This document shows, piece after piece, positions 41,022-51,157 of a DNA stretch of 64,000 nucleotides. Position 1 is the stretch's first letter. The number at the start of each line of letters is the position of its first letter. Made by a program: the position numbers and the translations under genes. Source of the stretch: Enterobacter sp. kpr-6. GTDB lineage: Bacteria > Pseudomonadota > Gammaproteobacteria > Enterobacterales > Enterobacteriaceae. The stretch lies in NCBI RefSeq assembly GCF_900116015.1, contig NZ_FOYH01000005.1, positions 62,001 through 126,000 of the forward strand, in the 5' to 3' direction. A model generated the notes under the pieces. It saw only the letters and a program-made list of their open reading frames with translations, had not been told where the DNA came from and searched no databases.

Positions 41022-41147
41022 TTTGCTCGTATATTGTTTCTTTTATAGAAACATTAAGATGAATGCAAAAATCCTGGCTCTGAAGTGTGAGGGCGATCGA
41101 GAGAATGCTACCCGCCTGCGGCACAGCGAGGCGGGAAAGGGCGGCGG

Positions 41148-41564
41148 TTAGCCGTGCTGGTCGAAGTAGCTTTCGAGGATGATAACAGCGGAGGCAGAGT
41201 CAACGTTGCCTTTGGTGAGGGAGCGGAAGCCGCCATGTTCAAACAGCCCGGCGCGGGCTTCAACCGTGCTCAGACGCTCATCATGTAACTGAACACGCAC
41301 ACCGAAGCGGCCATGGATTTTATTGGCGAAATTGCGTGCCCGCGCGGTCAGCGGCTGCTCAGTGCCATCCATATTCAGCGGTAACCCGACGATCACTTCA
41401 TCGGGCTGCCACTCTTTCAGCAGGCGCTCGATCAGTTTCCAGTCCGGTGTACCGTCCTGGGCTTTGAGTGCCGTCAGCGGGCGGGCGGTGCCGGTGATGC
41501 GCTGCCCAATCGCCACGCCAATACTTTTGGTGCCAAAATCAAACGCCAGCAGAGTGCCGCTCAT
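41148..41564 (-). CDS. ruvX: Putative pre-16S rRNA nuclease / Holliday-junction resolvase fold protein RuvX (YqgF)
   Basis: RNase H-like protein of 138 residues, essential in E. coli and involved in 16S rRNA 5' processing. It starts [14 protein letters not shown], with the first catalytic aspartate, and contains VGLPLNMDG and DERLSTVEA plus a C-terminal acidic region ([15 protein letters not shown]). It overlaps the yqgE stop by one base. The two genes form the usual yqgE-yqgF pair. Confidence 0.96.
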   Translation of the reverse strand: MSGTLLAFDFGTKSIGVAIGQRITGTARPLTALKAQDGTPDWKLIERLLKEWQPDEVIVGLPLNMDGTEQPLTARARNFANKIHGRFGVRVQLHDERLSTVEARAGLFEHGGFRSLTKGNVDSASAVIILESYFDQHG

Positions 41565-42127
41565 CAGGCATGCCCCGCAGAGTCAGGCATTGTGGAAATA
41601 TCAATGCCAATCAGTTTAGCCGCTTCGCGCCAGCGATCGGCAATAGGCGTTTTGAACAGAATGTTTTTATCGGCCGGGGCTGTCAGCCAGGCGTTATCCA
41701 GAATCTCCTGTTCGAGCTGGCCCTTTTCCCATGAGGAGTAGCCCAGCGCGACCAGCACGTCTGTCGGCTGCGCATCGGTGCCGAGCGTTTCCAGCACATC
41801 GCGCGAAGTGGTGATCACCGTGTTATCGGAAATACGAATGCTGGAGGCAAATTTAGCAGGCGGCGTATGCAGAATAAAGCCGCGATCTTCCGCCAGCGGG
41901 CCGCCGAGGAACACAGGTTTATCCAGCCGGATGTCCGGGTCACGCGATTCAGGGTTAATTTTGAGTTTCTCGAGAACGCCTTCGACTTTCAGGTTTTCCA
42001 GAGGCTTATTGATGATGATCCCCATCGCGCCCTCATCGTTATACTCGCAGATATAGATCACGGCACGACGAAAAAGAGGATCCTGGAGAGCAGGCATGGC
42101 AATCAGAAAGTGATGCTGTAAATTCAT
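41564..42127 (-). CDS. yqgE: UPF0301/DUF179 family protein YqgE
   Basis: A 187-residue conserved protein of unknown function (AlgH-like fold). The start at 42127 ([14 protein letters not shown]) is chosen over the in-frame ATG at 42154 because it matches the family N-terminus. Conserved blocks are [24 protein letters not shown] and [14 protein letters not shown] (short parts quoted). It lies downstream of gshB with ~95 bases between. Confidence 0.94.
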   Translation of the reverse strand: MNLQHHFLIAMPALQDPLFRRAVIYICEYNDEGAMGIIINKPLENLKVEGVLEKLKINPESRDPDIRLDKPVFLGGPLAEDRGFILHTPPAKFASSIRISDNTVITTSRDVLETLGTDAQPTDVLVALGYSSWEKGQLEQEILDNAWLTAPADKNILFKTPIADRWREAAKLIGIDISTMPDSAGHA

Positions 42128-42222
42128 TGTCAGAGGTTCTGTTTCCTGGTTCACAAAAGCAACAAGCGCTCAGTATGCGGGCAAAGCGGCGCGTATAGCA
42201 AGCTGGCGCGCCGCCGTCATGC

Positions 42223-43170
42223 TTATTTGCCCAGACGTTTTTCAATGGCGTCCATCAGCATACCGGTGATAGAAACCGGGAAAACGGCTTCAATTTCACG
42301 AATGCAGGTGGGACTGGTGACGTTAATTTCGGTCAGGCGATCGCCGATGATGTCGAGACCAACAAAGATCAGACCTTTGGCTTTTAGCGTCGGTGCAACG
42401 CGGCGGGCAATTTCCCAGTCGCTGTCGCTGAGCGGACGCGGCTCGCCACGGCCACCGGCCGCCAGATTGCCACGCGTTTCGCCGCCCTGCGGAATACGCG
42501 CCAGGCAGTACGGCACCGGTTCGCCATCCACCACCAGCACGCGCTTATCACCGTCTTTAATCGCGGGCAGATAGTTCTGCGCCATGCAGTAGCGATTGCC
42601 CAGCATCGTCAGGGTTTCAGCGATAACCGGCAGGTTAGGATCGCCTTCTTTGACGCGGAAAATCGACGTACCGCCCATGCCATCCAGCGGCTTGAGGATG
42701 ATGTCATGATGCTTTTCCCAGAAGGCTTTTAGCTGGGCTTTGCTGCGCGTCACCAGCGTTTCCGGGGTCAGATCGGCAAACCAGGCGGTGAACAGCTTTT
42801 CGTTACAGTCACGCAGGCTCTGCGGTTTGTTAACGATCAGCGTGCCTTTCTCTTCCGCGCGCTCAAGGATATAAGTGGCGTAAATAAATTCGGTGTCGAA
42901 CGGCGGATCTTTACGCATCAGCACCACGTCGAGTGAGGCCAGATCAATATCCTGCTCGCCGCTGAAGTCATACCATTTGTCGTAGTTTTGCTCGACGGAG
43001 AGCAGACGCGTGCGGGCGCGGGCTTCACCGTTGATCAGATAAAGATCCGCCATTTCCATGTAGTGCAGCTCGTAGCCGCGACGTTGTGCTTCCAGCAGCA
43101 TAGCGAAGCTGGAATCTTTCTTGATGTTGATGTCTGCGATGGGATCCATCACGATGCCGAGCTTAATCAT
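42223..43170 (-). CDS. gshB: Glutathione synthetase
   Basis: ATP-grasp ligase that joins gamma-glutamylcysteine and glycine. The 315-residue protein starts MIKLGIVMDPIADINIKKDS and has the ATP-grasp blocks DIILKPLDGMGG and GLIFVGLDIIGDRLTEIN. It lies 12 bases after rsmE, as in E. coli. The product glutathione is the gating ligand of KefC (23130), although the two genes are about 18 kb apart. Confidence 0.97.
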   Translation of the reverse strand: MIKLGIVMDPIADINIKKDSSFAMLLEAQRRGYELHYMEMADLYLINGEARARTRLLSVEQNYDKWYDFSGEQDIDLASLDVVLMRKDPPFDTEFIYATYILERAEEKGTLIVNKPQSLRDCNEKLFTAWFADLTPETLVTRSKAQLKAFWEKHHDIILKPLDGMGGTSIFRVKEGDPNLPVIAETLTMLGNRYCMAQNYLPAIKDGDKRVLVVDGEPVPYCLARIPQGGETRGNLAAGGRGEPRPLSDSDWEIARRVAPTLKAKGLIFVGLDIIGDRLTEINVTSPTCIREIEAVFPVSITGMLMDAIEKRLGK

Positions 43171-43182
43171 TGTTCTTCTCCT

Positions 43183-43914
43183 TTACCCCAAATCGCCGAA
43201 GCGGACTTGCAGGGCGGTAATGGCGGTGAGTGCAGTCGTCTCTGTGCGCAAAACACGTGGCCCTAACAGAATATCAGTAAACTGGTAGCGTGCGGTCATG
43301 GCGATTTCATCTGCCGTCAGGCCGCCTTCCGGACCAATCAGCAGGCGCACACGCTCAACGGGTAACGGCAGCGTGTTGATGCTGGCGCTGGCCCGCGGGT
43401 GCAGGTTCAGCTTCAGACCGTCATCGGCTTCTGCACACCAGTCTTCCAGATCCATCGCCGGGCGGATCTCAGGAATGCGGTTGCGACCACACTGTTCGCA
43501 GGCGGCAATGGCGATTTTCTGCCACTGCTGGATTTTCTTGTTCAGACGTTCAGCATCCAGTTTAACGCCGCAGCGTTCAGAAAAGAGTGGCGTAATGAGG
43601 CTTACACCCAGCTCAATGGATTTCTGGATAGTGAATTCCATTTTTTCACCGCGCGACATGACCTGGCCCAGATGGATATGCAGGGGCGATTCACGGTCAT
43701 CGGTTTCCGCGGTGCGAACATTCACCACCACGCTTTTTTTATCCGCGCGCAGGATCTCCGCGTCAAAAATCTGATTGCTGCCGTCAAAGAGCTGCACCGC
43801 CTGCCCGGCGCTCATGCGTAAGACGCGACCCACGTGATTCGCCGCGTCATCGCTAAGCGCCACGTCCTGGCCTGCGGTTAAAAATTCGGGGTGGTAAATG
43901 CGGGGTTTACGCAT
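43183..43914 (-). CDS. rsmE: 16S rRNA m3U1498 methyltransferase RsmE
   Basis: SPOUT-class methyltransferase of 243 residues with an N-terminal PUA-like domain and a C-terminal trefoil-knot domain. The SAM-binding knot is visible as [14 protein letters not shown] and [16 protein letters not shown]. It is followed closely by gshB. Upstream lies a palindromic repeat and then endA on the same strand. Confidence 0.96.
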   Translation of the reverse strand: MRKPRIYHPEFLTAGQDVALSDDAANHVGRVLRMSAGQAVQLFDGSNQIFDAEILRADKKSVVVNVRTAETDDRESPLHIHLGQVMSRGEKMEFTIQKSIELGVSLITPLFSERCGVKLDAERLNKKIQQWQKIAIAACEQCGRNRIPEIRPAMDLEDWCAEADDGLKLNLHPRASASINTLPLPVERVRLLIGPEGGLTADEIAMTARYQFTDILLGPRVLRTETTALTAITALQVRFGDLG

Positions 43915-43941
43915 GTGTTGATTTCCGTGTAGTTGATTTTT

Positions 43942-44057
43942 CCCCTCACCCTAACCCTCTCCCGGGGGAGAGGGGACAGATCGAGCCAATCATGCCTGGA
44001 TCGAGCACAAGTCCGCTTTTCACCCTCTCCCCGGGGGAGAGGGCCGGGGTGAGGGGC
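43942..44057. repeat. REP/BIME-like palindromic repeat, locus 5
   Basis: A head unit (CCCTCACCCTAACCCTCTCCC), the linker ACAGATCGAGCCAATCATGC, and a tail unit ending GCCGGGGTGAGGGG. This is the only locus of the seven located between two genes in the same direction (endA then rsmE). Confidence 0.9.
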
Positions 44058-44077
44058 CTTAATTTTCTCAGTGTAAG

Positions 44078-44785
44078 TTAGCGGTTTTGCGCCTGACAAG
44101 CATCAAGCACATAACGGTTATGATTTCCCTGCACCTTCGCGATGCGGCGTTCGCGCTCACATTCCCAGTTATTGACCGGGTAAAGTTTATCCCAGGCGGT
44201 AAACAGCTGCGTTTGCGAGCGTGACAGGGTGAGCTGGTACTGGTCGCGCATATAGAAATAGGTGCGGGCGATCATGCCGCGGGCGCGGGCGGGTGGTTCT
44301 GCGAGTTTTTCCTTAAAATCGACCTTCATCTCGCATTGTCCGTACTGACCTTCGCCGCCGTTCCACTGGCTGTACATCAGGTTGCCGCGATCGGCGTTCA
44401 CTTCGCCCAGCGCCGGTTGCAGGTTGTGCATGTCGCTTTCCATTTTGCGATAGACCGGATCTTTGCTGCAATTTTTGCGACCGCCATCCTGCCAGCACTG
44501 GCGCTGGTGGCCAAACTGCCAGGCCGGAACTACGTGTTCCCACTCAATACGCCGGGCGCGGTTTTCATTTTTACGCACTTTATAACCGCACGATTCCAGA
44601 TCGACGACGCCTTTTTTACCCTGCCAGTTAATCTTGCAGCCGCAGTAAAAATCGCCGGGCGCATCTGCATGGATTTTAACGCCTGCCGCTTTGGCCTGCG
44701 AAAAACTGTTGATGCCTTGCGCCAGAGCAGGCATAGCGCAGCATCCTGCCAGCAGGCTAAGAATAAAAGTAAGTTGACGGAACAT
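44078..44785 (-). CDS. endA: Endonuclease I (periplasmic DNase)
   Basis: Periplasmic double-strand DNA endonuclease of 235 residues. A signal peptide ([14 protein letters not shown]... ending at ALA22) precedes the EndA/NucM domain with [14 protein letters not shown], whose histidine is the likely catalytic residue, and several cysteines that form disulfides (GCKI, SCGYK, QCWQDG, NCSKD). Length equals E. coli EndA. Confidence 0.97.
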   Translation of the reverse strand: MFRQLTFILSLLAGCCAMPALAQGINSFSQAKAAGVKIHADAPGDFYCGCKINWQGKKGVVDLESCGYKVRKNENRARRIEWEHVVPAWQFGHQRQCWQDGGRKNCSKDPVYRKMESDMHNLQPALGEVNADRGNLMYSQWNGGEGQYGQCEMKVDFKEKLAEPPARARGMIARTYFYMRDQYQLTLSRSQTQLFTAWDKLYPVNNWECERERRIAKVQGNHNRYVLDACQAQNR

Positions 44786-44879
44786 GTTGAACTCCAGGCC
44801 AGTTGAGCCCGCACCGTAGCGAATGGCGTTGCCGGATGCAATCAGTTAGCGCAGAAAAACACGTTAATGGTTCCGGTAA

Positions 44880-45380
44880 TCAGACGCAGGCAATCAGGGG
44901 TTCACCGCAATGCACGCAGCGGTAAACGGCCTCATTGCGCAGCACTTTATTGTGCCGACGCACGGTAAGCTGATGCTCCTGGCAGCGACAGCGGTAAGGA
45001 AAGGTATTCTGACGAACAGAGTGAAGCTCAAACTGATGAGTGCGGTGGGCGGGAACGCCTAACACGCTCTCCATCATCCACTTCCACTCTTTCCCGTGCG
45101 GCGCGACCCGGCCAAAGTGCTTCCACACCAGCAAATGCGCCAGTTCGTGGGGAACGACTTCATTGATAAAAGCCTGCTCGTTTTCCAGTAACAGCACCGG
45201 ATTTAAGCGGATCTCATAGCGTTCAGCCCATGCGGTACCCGCGGAGGTTCCCCGCTGCTGATACACCAGTTTAGGTTCGGGATAATGGCGTTCGAGCTTC
45301 AGGTTCGCCTGAGCGAGATGCTGGCGCAGGCTGCGCATAATGGCCTGTTGCAGAGCGATGGGGAGACGGGGCGTTTTCAT
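44880..45380 (-). CDS. sprT: SprT family zinc metalloprotein
   Basis: A 166-residue SprT-like protein with the zinc-metalloprotease motif HELAH (78-82) and a C-terminal zinc ribbon (CRCQE, CVHCG). The bacterial function is not established; eukaryotic Spartan relatives degrade DNA-protein crosslinks. The start at 45380 ([14 protein letters not shown]) fits the E. coli length of 165; the extension to 45482 runs into galP and is rejected. It lies between galP and endA. Confidence 0.94.
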   Translation of the reverse strand: MKTPRLPIALQQAIMRSLRQHLAQANLKLERHYPEPKLVYQQRGTSAGTAWAERYEIRLNPVLLLENEQAFINEVVPHELAHLLVWKHFGRVAPHGKEWKWMMESVLGVPAHRTHQFELHSVRQNTFPYRCRCQEHQLTVRRHNKVLRNEAVYRCVHCGEPLIACV

Positions 45381-45465
45381 AGAGGGCCAGAATAATGGGG
45401 CCGACGGACAAGTGCAAGACGTGCGGAGAGGAGAGCCCGGCAGCGTGCGCCGCCGGGCGACAGGG

Positions 45466-46860
45466 TTAATCGTGTGAACCAATCTCGCGCAGTTTGCGGC
45501 CTTTCATCAGGTTACGCTCGATGTGCTCAAGTGATACATGCTTGGTTTCCGGCACCAGCCAGATGGTCAGCACGATAAAGAACAGGTTCAGCGCGCCGTA
45601 GACCCAGAAGGTGTTGGCGTTGCCCAGCGTGTTGAGCATGGTCAGGAACGTTGCGCCGACAATCATATTGGCGATCCAGTTGGTCGCGGTTGAGCAGGTG
45701 ATACCGAAATCACGGCCTTTCAGCGGCTGGATCTCAGAACACAGAACCCAGATTAACGGACCAGCGCTCATCGCAAAACCAACGATAAACATCAGCAGCA
45801 TGGCGACAGCAATGTACTGCTCGTTTGGCGACTCGATACCGAAATGCATCATGGTACCCAGAATACCCATGCCCGCCGCCATCACCATAAAGCCCAGCGT
45901 CAGCGTTGGCTTACGGCCCCAGCGGTCCACCAGACCGATTGCGATAAAGGTGGCCAGCACGTTGGTCAGACCGACAATTACCGTGCCCCACATCTGCTCG
46001 GTGGTATTGGCGTAGCCTGCCAGTTCAAAGATTTTCGGTGCGTAGTACATGATCACGTTCATGCCGGTGAACTGCTGCATCACCTGAAGCAGCACGCCCA
46101 GGAAGACCGCGCGACGGAAATTGCTGTTCTCTTTAAACAGCGCCCAGCCGCTCTGCTTAACCTGCAGGCTTTCGCGGATCTCATCCAGTTCGTTTTTCGC
46201 TTCTGCGCTGGTATCACGCAGACGCAGCAGCACGCGCTCGGCATCGTGGAAGCGGCGCTTCGCGGCGTACCAGCGCGGGCTGTCCGGCAGGAAGAACACG
46301 CCAATCAGCAGCAGGATCGCCGGGATGATGATAATGCCCAGCATCCAGCGCCACGCACCGCTGTAGCTGAACGCGGTATCCGACAGATACGCGCCTAAAA
46401 TCCCGATGGTGATCATCAGTTGATACATTGAAATCATGCTGCCACGAATTTTTTCGGGCGCGATTTCAGACAGATATAGCGGAGCGGTATAAGACGCGAC
46501 ACCGACCGCCAGCCCCAGCAACACGCGGGAGAGGATCAGGATTTCGACGTTTGGCGCGGCGGCGGAGAACAGCGAGCCGAGCACAAACAGGATTGCGCCG
46601 ATCATCAGGCTTTTTTTACGCCCGAGACGGTAAGACAACCAGCCGCTGCCGACAGCACCGACGGCGGCACCAAACATCATGGAGCTGACCACCCACTCCT
46701 GGGTGTGCGGGCTGATTTTGAATTCATCAGCAATAAAGGGCAGGGCCCCTGCGATGACGCCGATATCCAGGCCAAAAAGTAATCCCGCCAGCGCGGCGAG
46801 GAAGCAGACAAAAAAGGTCATTGCCTTATTTGAGCGTCCCTTTTTTTTATTATCAGGCAT
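45466..46860 (-). CDS. galP: Galactose/proton symporter
   Basis: A 464-residue major-facilitator sugar porter with 12 predicted membrane helices, identical in length to E. coli GalP. Signature motifs are RLGRKKSL and DRWGRKPTL (loops 2-3 and 8-9), PDSPRW after helix 6 and PETK after helix 12. The start at 46860 follows GGAGGG and gives [17 protein letters not shown]; an in-frame ATG at 46899 is upstream of that ribosome site. Two GalR/GalS-type operators lie in the 274-base upstream gap. Confidence 0.97.
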   Translation of the reverse strand: MPDNKKKGRSNKAMTFFVCFLAALAGLLFGLDIGVIAGALPFIADEFKISPHTQEWVVSSMMFGAAVGAVGSGWLSYRLGRKKSLMIGAILFVLGSLFSAAAPNVEILILSRVLLGLAVGVASYTAPLYLSEIAPEKIRGSMISMYQLMITIGILGAYLSDTAFSYSGAWRWMLGIIIIPAILLLIGVFFLPDSPRWYAAKRRFHDAERVLLRLRDTSAEAKNELDEIRESLQVKQSGWALFKENSNFRRAVFLGVLLQVMQQFTGMNVIMYYAPKIFELAGYANTTEQMWGTVIVGLTNVLATFIAIGLVDRWGRKPTLTLGFMVMAAGMGILGTMMHFGIESPNEQYIAVAMLLMFIVGFAMSAGPLIWVLCSEIQPLKGRDFGITCSTATNWIANMIVGATFLTMLNTLGNANTFWVYGALNLFFIVLTIWLVPETKHVSLEHIERNLMKGRKLREIGSHD

Positions 46861-46922
46861 GATGCCCTCCCGTTGGGTTATCTGTTTTATCAACGTCATA
46901 GACTGGCAGACAGATGATGTTG

Positions 46923-46938
46923 ATGTAATCGCTTACAC
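46923..46938. promoter_or_regulatory. GalR/GalS operator upstream of galP (proximal)
   Basis: ATGTAATCGCTTACAC (reverse complement GTGTAAGCGATTACAT) matches the GalR/GalS consensus GTGNAANCGNTTNCAC at all but one position. It is 63 bases upstream of the galP start. Confidence 0.8.
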
Positions 46939-47043
46939 GATTGTCAAGAAATGTTAGTCAGGTAAAACATAGCATTAAGGAGGGGAGGGGCAAGGCAGGC
47001 GCGGTGTTTTCAGACTAAACCGAACGGGTGAGATAACGTGCTG

Positions 47044-47059
47044 ATGAAATCGCTTTCAT
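47044..47059. promoter_or_regulatory. Second GalR-like operator upstream of galP (distal)
   Basis: ATGAAATCGCTTTCAT is a perfect CG-centred palindrome that fits the inner positions of the GalR/GalS consensus. It starts 121 bases from the proximal operator, a spacing close to that of the gal operon's looping operators (inference). Confidence 0.55.
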
Positions 47060-47086
47060 CCCAGGCGTGGAGGGGGTTACGCAGGC

Positions 47087-47113
47087 AAAAAAAATCCAGC
47101 CCGCAGGCTGGAT
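47087..47113 (-). terminator. Intrinsic terminator after metK
   Basis: On the minus strand ATCCAGCC (47113-47106) pairs with GGCTGGAT (47101-47094) around a TGCG loop, followed by a T-run (A-run 47087-47094 on the plus strand). It lies 21 bases after the metK stop. Confidence 0.9.
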
Positions 47114-47134
47114 CCAATGGATGGCGGAGAGGTC

Positions 47135-48286
47135 TTACAGACCGGCCGCATCACGCAGCAGTTGCGCTTTGTCGGTTTTTTCCCACGGGAAATGTTCGCG
47201 ACCAAAGTGACCGTAAGCAGCGGTTTCTTTGTAGATCGGGTGCAGCAGATCCAGCATCTGGATCAGGCCGTACGGACGCAGATCGAAGAACTCGCGTACC
47301 AGCAGGGTCAGTTGCTCAGACGGCAGCTTTTCAGTGCCGAAGGTTTCGACCATGATGGACGTCGGCTCTGCCACGCCGATAGCGTAGGACACCTGGATTT
47401 CACAACGATCGGCAAGGCCCGCTGCCACGATGTTTTTCGCGACATAGCGCGCCGCGTATGCCGCGGAACGGTCAACTTTCGACGGATCTTTACCGGAGAA
47501 CGCGCCGCCACCGTGACGAGCCATGCCGCCGTAGGTATCAACGATGATCTTACGACCGGTCAAACCGCAGTCGCCCATTGGACCACCGATAACGAAACGG
47601 CCCGTCGGGTTGATGAAGAATTTGGTAGAGGCATTCAGCCATTCCGCAGGCAGAACCGGCTTGATGATCTCTTCCATCACGCCTTCCTGCAGCGATTTCT
47701 GGTCGATATCTTCAGCGTGCTGAGTGGACAGGACCACCGCATCAATACCCACGATTTTGCCGTCGTCGTATTGGAAGGTGACCTGGCTTTTCGCATCCGG
47801 ACGCAGCCACGGCAAGGTGCCGTTTTTACGCACTTCAGCCTGACGCTGCACCAGACGGTGGGCGTAGGTGATCGGCGCTGGCATCAGCACGTCGGTTTCA
47901 TTGGTCGCATAGCCAAACATCAGGCCCTGGTCGCCCGCGCCCTGCTCCAGCGGATCGGCACGGTCAACGCCCTGGTTAATGTCCGGGGACTGCTTGCCGA
48001 TTGCGCTCAGCACGGCACAGGAATTGGCATCAAAGCCCATGTCAGAGTGCACGTAGCCGATGTCACGAACGGTGTTACGGGTGATCTCTTCGATATCAAC
48101 CCAGGCGCTGGTGGTGATCTCACCACCGACTAAAACCATCCCGGTTTTAACGTAGGTTTCGCACGCGACGCGTGCTTTCGGATCCTGCTCCAGGATTGCA
48201 TCCAGTACCGCATCAGAGATTTGGTCTGCGATTTTATCAGGATGTCCTTCTGAGACGGATTCGGACGTAAAAAGGTGTTTTGCCAT
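47135..48286 (-). CDS. metK: S-adenosylmethionine synthetase
   Basis: Makes SAM from methionine and ATP. The 383-residue protein has [18 protein letters not shown] at the N-terminus, the [12 protein letters not shown] hexapeptide region and the P-loop-like [16 protein letters not shown]. It is one residue shorter than E. coli MetK at the C-terminus. The start at 48286 gives [10 protein letters not shown]; an upstream ATG (48334) adds a non-conserved stretch. MetJ-box-like sequences lie upstream. Confidence 0.98.
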   Translation of the reverse strand: MAKHLFTSESVSEGHPDKIADQISDAVLDAILEQDPKARVACETYVKTGMVLVGGEITTSAWVDIEEITRNTVRDIGYVHSDMGFDANSCAVLSAIGKQSPDINQGVDRADPLEQGAGDQGLMFGYATNETDVLMPAPITYAHRLVQRQAEVRKNGTLPWLRPDAKSQVTFQYDDGKIVGIDAVVLSTQHAEDIDQKSLQEGVMEEIIKPVLPAEWLNASTKFFINPTGRFVIGGPMGDCGLTGRKIIVDTYGGMARHGGGAFSGKDPSKVDRSAAYAARYVAKNIVAAGLADRCEIQVSYAIGVAEPTSIMVETFGTEKLPSEQLTLLVREFFDLRPYGLIQMLDLLHPIYKETAAYGHFGREHFPWEKTDKAQLLRDAAGL

Positions 48287-48367
48287 GTTCTGATTCACCT
48301 GGGGGTAATTTAATAAGCTCAGACCCTGCGCCATACACCCCGTTCAGGGTGACAGGTAAAAGACACA

Positions 48368-48415
48368 GGAAGTCTAAGTGTTAATCTGTATAGATGGATT
48401 AACATCTGGACGGCT
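48368..48415. promoter_or_regulatory. Probable MetJ (met box) array upstream of metK
   Basis: Consecutive 8-mers GGAAGTCT, AAGTGTTA, ATCTGTAT, AGATGGAT, TAACATCT and GGACGGCT resemble the MetJ box AGACGTCT to varying degrees (best 6 of 8). metK is a known MetJ target in E. coli with several adjacent boxes; the exact phase here is uncertain. Confidence 0.5.
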
Positions 48416-48951
48416 ATTTTAGGTCAATTCTTAAGCCCATTTCCAGCCTTTTTTTGACTCCTCCCGCATTATGCGTGAAGCGTGTCTGGCGATTTTTCCT
48501 GGTTACGCAGCAAACCCGGCTTTTTTATTTTGCTTTTTACCCCCTTTGTCGGTATAAAACGCCGCACGCGGCTATCCCCCGCCACGCAGTGTTACGGGGG
48601 GTAAAAAAGCGCACGACAACATCATCGTGTCGCCACTTCCCGCCGGGTAAGCAGTTAATCTGTCTGAGCTTATCGCCGATCATCAAACGGTTGGCGTGGA
48701 GGTGATACGAAATAATGAACCGTTGTTTACCGCTGAATCTGTCACGCCGTCCGGTCGTGCATCTGTCTCCCGCAACCCGCAATTCTTTACTGCAATCCTG
48801 CCGATGTTATACCCATTTCGGCGCTTCTCAGGACTCCAGAGCCGGTAAGACCTTGTGATTCCTGAACAAGGGCGCTCCTGGTCTGACAGGGGTTTTCTCG
48901 TGGTTTCGCCGGCCTGTCATCATTAAGTCCGGATACGTGTTTTACTATCAT
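48416..48951. other. Gene-poor divergent spacer between metK and yqgB/speA
   Basis: About 540 bases with no gene I can support. Short overlapping open frames exist on both strands (48454-48705 plus, 48537-48782 minus), but neither shows a recognisable family, signal or strong ribosome site. E. coli has a small gene of unknown function (yqgD) in this interval; I could not confirm an equivalent. The speA transcript start is probably inside this stretch. Confidence 0.5.
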
Positions 48952-49083
48952 ATGAACAAGAAACCGATCGCGCAGTCGATCACACAGCGCAATGTGCTGG
49001 GAAATCAGACTGTTTATGGGTTGTTATCGCAGTTTTTCGCTGCGATAGTGGTCAACTGTTTTACACTTACTAAGACAAATTGA
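48952..49083 (+). CDS. yqgB: Small protein YqgB
   Basis: A 43-residue product, exactly the length of E. coli YqgB. It shares the start MNKKPIAQ (MKKKPVAQ in E. coli) and the block [18 protein letters not shown], with a short hydrophobic C-terminal segment. In E. coli it has been linked to acid stress; its role is otherwise unclear. It ends 8 bases before the speA ATG, so it may couple to or attenuate speA translation. It was found by reading the speA leader directly. Comparison with E. coli is from memory. Confidence 0.85.
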   Translation: MNKKPIAQSITQRNVLGNQTVYGLLSQFFAAIVVNCFTLTKTN

Positions 49084-49091
49084 GGTTCGCT

Positions 49092-51068
49092 ATGTCTGAC
49101 GACATTTCTATGGATTCGCCTTCGTCAGCAGGCGAACAGGGTGTACTACGCTCCATGCAGGAGGTTGCAATGAGCTCCCAGGAAGCCAGCAAAATGCTTC
49201 GCACTTACAATATTGCCTGGTGGGGCAATAACTACTACGACGTTAACGAACTGGGCCACATCAGCGTGTGCCCGGATCCCGACGTCCCGCAAGCGCGTGT
49301 CGATCTTGCTGAACTGGTAAAAGCGCGTGAAGCACAGGGACAGCGCCTGCCCGCACTGTTCTGCTTCCCACAGATCCTGCAACACCGCCTGCGTTCGATT
49401 AACGCCGCGTTCAAACGTGCGCGTGAGTCTTACGGTTACAACGGCGACTACTTCCTGGTTTACCCGATTAAGGTTAACCAGCACCGCCGCGTGATTGAAT
49501 CACTGATCCATTCCGGTGAACCGCTGGGTCTGGAAGCCGGTTCCAAAGCGGAACTGATGGCTGTACTGGCGCACGCCGGTATGACCCGCAGCGTGATTGT
49601 CTGTAATGGTTATAAAGACCGTGAATATATTCGCCTGGCGCTGATCGGCGAGAAGATGGGCCACAAGGTCTATCTGGTGATCGAGAAGATGACCGAAATC
49701 GCCATCGTGCTGGAAGAAGCCGAGCGTCTGAACGTGGTGCCGCGCCTCGGTGTGCGTGCGCGTCTGGCGTCACAGGGCTCCGGCAAATGGCAGTCGTCCG
49801 GCGGTGAAAAATCCAAATTTGGTCTGGCGGCAACGCAGGTTCTGCAACTGGTGGAAATTCTGCGCGAGCGCGGTCGTCTGGACAGCATTCAGTTGCTGCA
49901 CTTCCACCTCGGTTCGCAGATGGCCAACATCCGCGACATCGCCAACGGCGTGCGTGAGTCTGCGCGTTTCTACGTTGAACTGCACAAACTGGGTGTCAAC
50001 ATTGAGTGCTTCGATGTGGGCGGCGGCCTGGGCGTGGATTATGAAGGGACCCGTTCGCAGTCCGACTGTTCCGTGAACTATGGCCTGAATGAATACGCCA
50101 ACAACATTATCTGGGCGATTGGCGACGCCTGTGAAGAACACGGCTTGCCGCATCCAACGGTGATCACCGAGTCTGGCCGTGCGGTGACCGCGCACCATAC
50201 TGTGCTGGTGTCGAACATCATCGGCGTTGAGCGTAACGAATATACCGAACCGACCGCGCCGTCTGCCGAAGCCCCGCGCGCGCTGCAAAGCCTGTGGGAA
50301 ACCTGGCAGGAGATGCACGAGCCGGGTACGCGCCGTTCGCTGCGTGAATGGCTGCACGACAGCCAGATGGATCTGCATGACGTTCACGTCGGCTACTCTT
50401 CCGGTTCGTTCTCGTTGCAGGATCGCGCCTGGGCTGAACAGCTTTATCTGAGCATGTGCCACGAAGTGCAGAAGCAGCTCGATCCGAGCAACCGCGCGCA
50501 TCGTCCGATCATCGACGAACTTCAGGAGCGCATGGCGGACAAGATGTACGTCAACTTCTCGCTGTTCCAGTCGATGCCGGATGCGTGGGGGATCGATCAG
50601 TTGTTCCCGGTGATGCCGCTCGAAGGGCTGAATCAGGCACCGGAGCGCCGCGCGGTACTGCTGGATATCACCTGTGATTCTGACGGTGCTATCGATCACT
50701 ACGTGGACGGCGACGGGATTGCCACCACCATGCCGATGCCGGAATACGATCCAGAAAATCCGCCGCCGCTGGGCTTCTTTATGGTTGGCGCGTATCAGGA
50801 AATTCTTGGCAACATGCACAACCTGTTCGGCGATACCGAAGCGGTTGACGTGTTTGTGTTCCCGGATGGCAGCGTGGAAGTGGAGCTGTCCGACGAAGGC
50901 GATACCGTGGCCGATATGCTGGAATATGTGCAGCTCGATCCGAAAACGTTGCTGACGCATTTCCGCGATCAGGTTAAACAAACCGATCTGGATGCGGCAC
51001 TGCAACAGCAGTTCCTGGAAGAGTTTGAAGCGGGCCTGTACGGGTATACCTACCTGGAAGACGAGTAA
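49092..51068 (+). CDS. speA: Biosynthetic arginine decarboxylase
   Basis: PLP-dependent fold III decarboxylase that converts arginine to agmatine, the first step of the SpeA-SpeB route to putrescine. The 658-residue protein matches E. coli in length. The PLP lysine is K127 in [10 protein letters not shown], the phosphate-binding glycines are in [13 protein letters not shown], and the C-terminal catalytic cysteine region is [12 protein letters not shown]. The ATG at 49092 is preferred over the TTG at 49080, which overlaps the end of yqgB. In E. coli speB follows directly; here a two-partner secretion pair separates them. Confidence 0.97.
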   Translation: MSDDISMDSPSSAGEQGVLRSMQEVAMSSQEASKMLRTYNIAWWGNNYYDVNELGHISVCPDPDVPQARVDLAELVKAREAQGQRLPALFCFPQILQHRLRSINAAFKRARESYGYNGDYFLVYPIKVNQHRRVIESLIHSGEPLGLEAGSKAELMAVLAHAGMTRSVIVCNGYKDREYIRLALIGEKMGHKVYLVIEKMTEIAIVLEEAERLNVVPRLGVRARLASQGSGKWQSSGGEKSKFGLAATQVLQLVEILRERGRLDSIQLLHFHLGSQMANIRDIANGVRESARFYVELHKLGVNIECFDVGGGLGVDYEGTRSQSDCSVNYGLNEYANNIIWAIGDACEEHGLPHPTVITESGRAVTAHHTVLVSNIIGVERNEYTEPTAPSAEAPRALQSLWETWQEMHEPGTRRSLREWLHDSQMDLHDVHVGYSSGSFSLQDRAWAEQLYLSMCHEVQKQLDPSNRAHRPIIDELQERMADKMYVNFSLFQSMPDAWGIDQLFPVMPLEGLNQAPERRAVLLDITCDSDGAIDHYVDGDGIATTMPMPEYDPENPPPLGFFMVGAYQEILGNMHNLFGDTEAVDVFVFPDGSVEVELSDEGDTVADMLEYVQLDPKTLLTHFRDQVKQTDLDAALQQQFLEEFEAGLYGYTYLEDE

Positions 51069-51073
51069 GATTT

Positions 51074-51108
51074 CCCCTCACCCTGACCCTCTCACGTGGG
51101 AGAGGGAA
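51074..51108. repeat. Single REP/BIME-like unit, locus 6
   Basis: One unit only, CCCTCACCCTGACCCTCTCACG...GGGAGAGGGAACA, 6 bases after the speA stop. It lies between the convergent speA and tpsA genes, before the shared terminator. Confidence 0.85.
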
Positions 51109-51123
51109 CAGTTTGGGCGAACG

Positions 51124-51156
51124 AAAAGGCCATCTCCTGCGAGATGGCCTTTTTTA
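51124..51156. terminator. Bidirectional intrinsic terminator between speA and tpsA
   Basis: GGCCATCTC (51128-51136) pairs with GAGATGGCC (51141-51149) around CTGC. An A-run precedes and a T-run follows, so it can terminate speA on the plus strand and the tps operon on the minus strand. It ends 2 bases before the tpsA stop. Confidence 0.92.
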
Positions 51157-51157
51157 T

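Noticed and set aside
41036-41053. Inverted repeat TGTTTC...GAAACA after the IclR gene
   Set aside because: The stem is only 6 bp, A/T-rich and without a following T-run, too weak to call a terminator or operator.
48454-48782. Short overlapping frames between metK and yqgB
   Set aside because: No family, signal or ribosome site supports either strand, so I did not call a gene.
49770-51005. Long open frame on the minus strand inside speA (411 codons)
   Set aside because: It lies wholly opposite a firmly identified gene. Its product has no recognisable family, and such antisense frames are common in GC-rich coding DNA.
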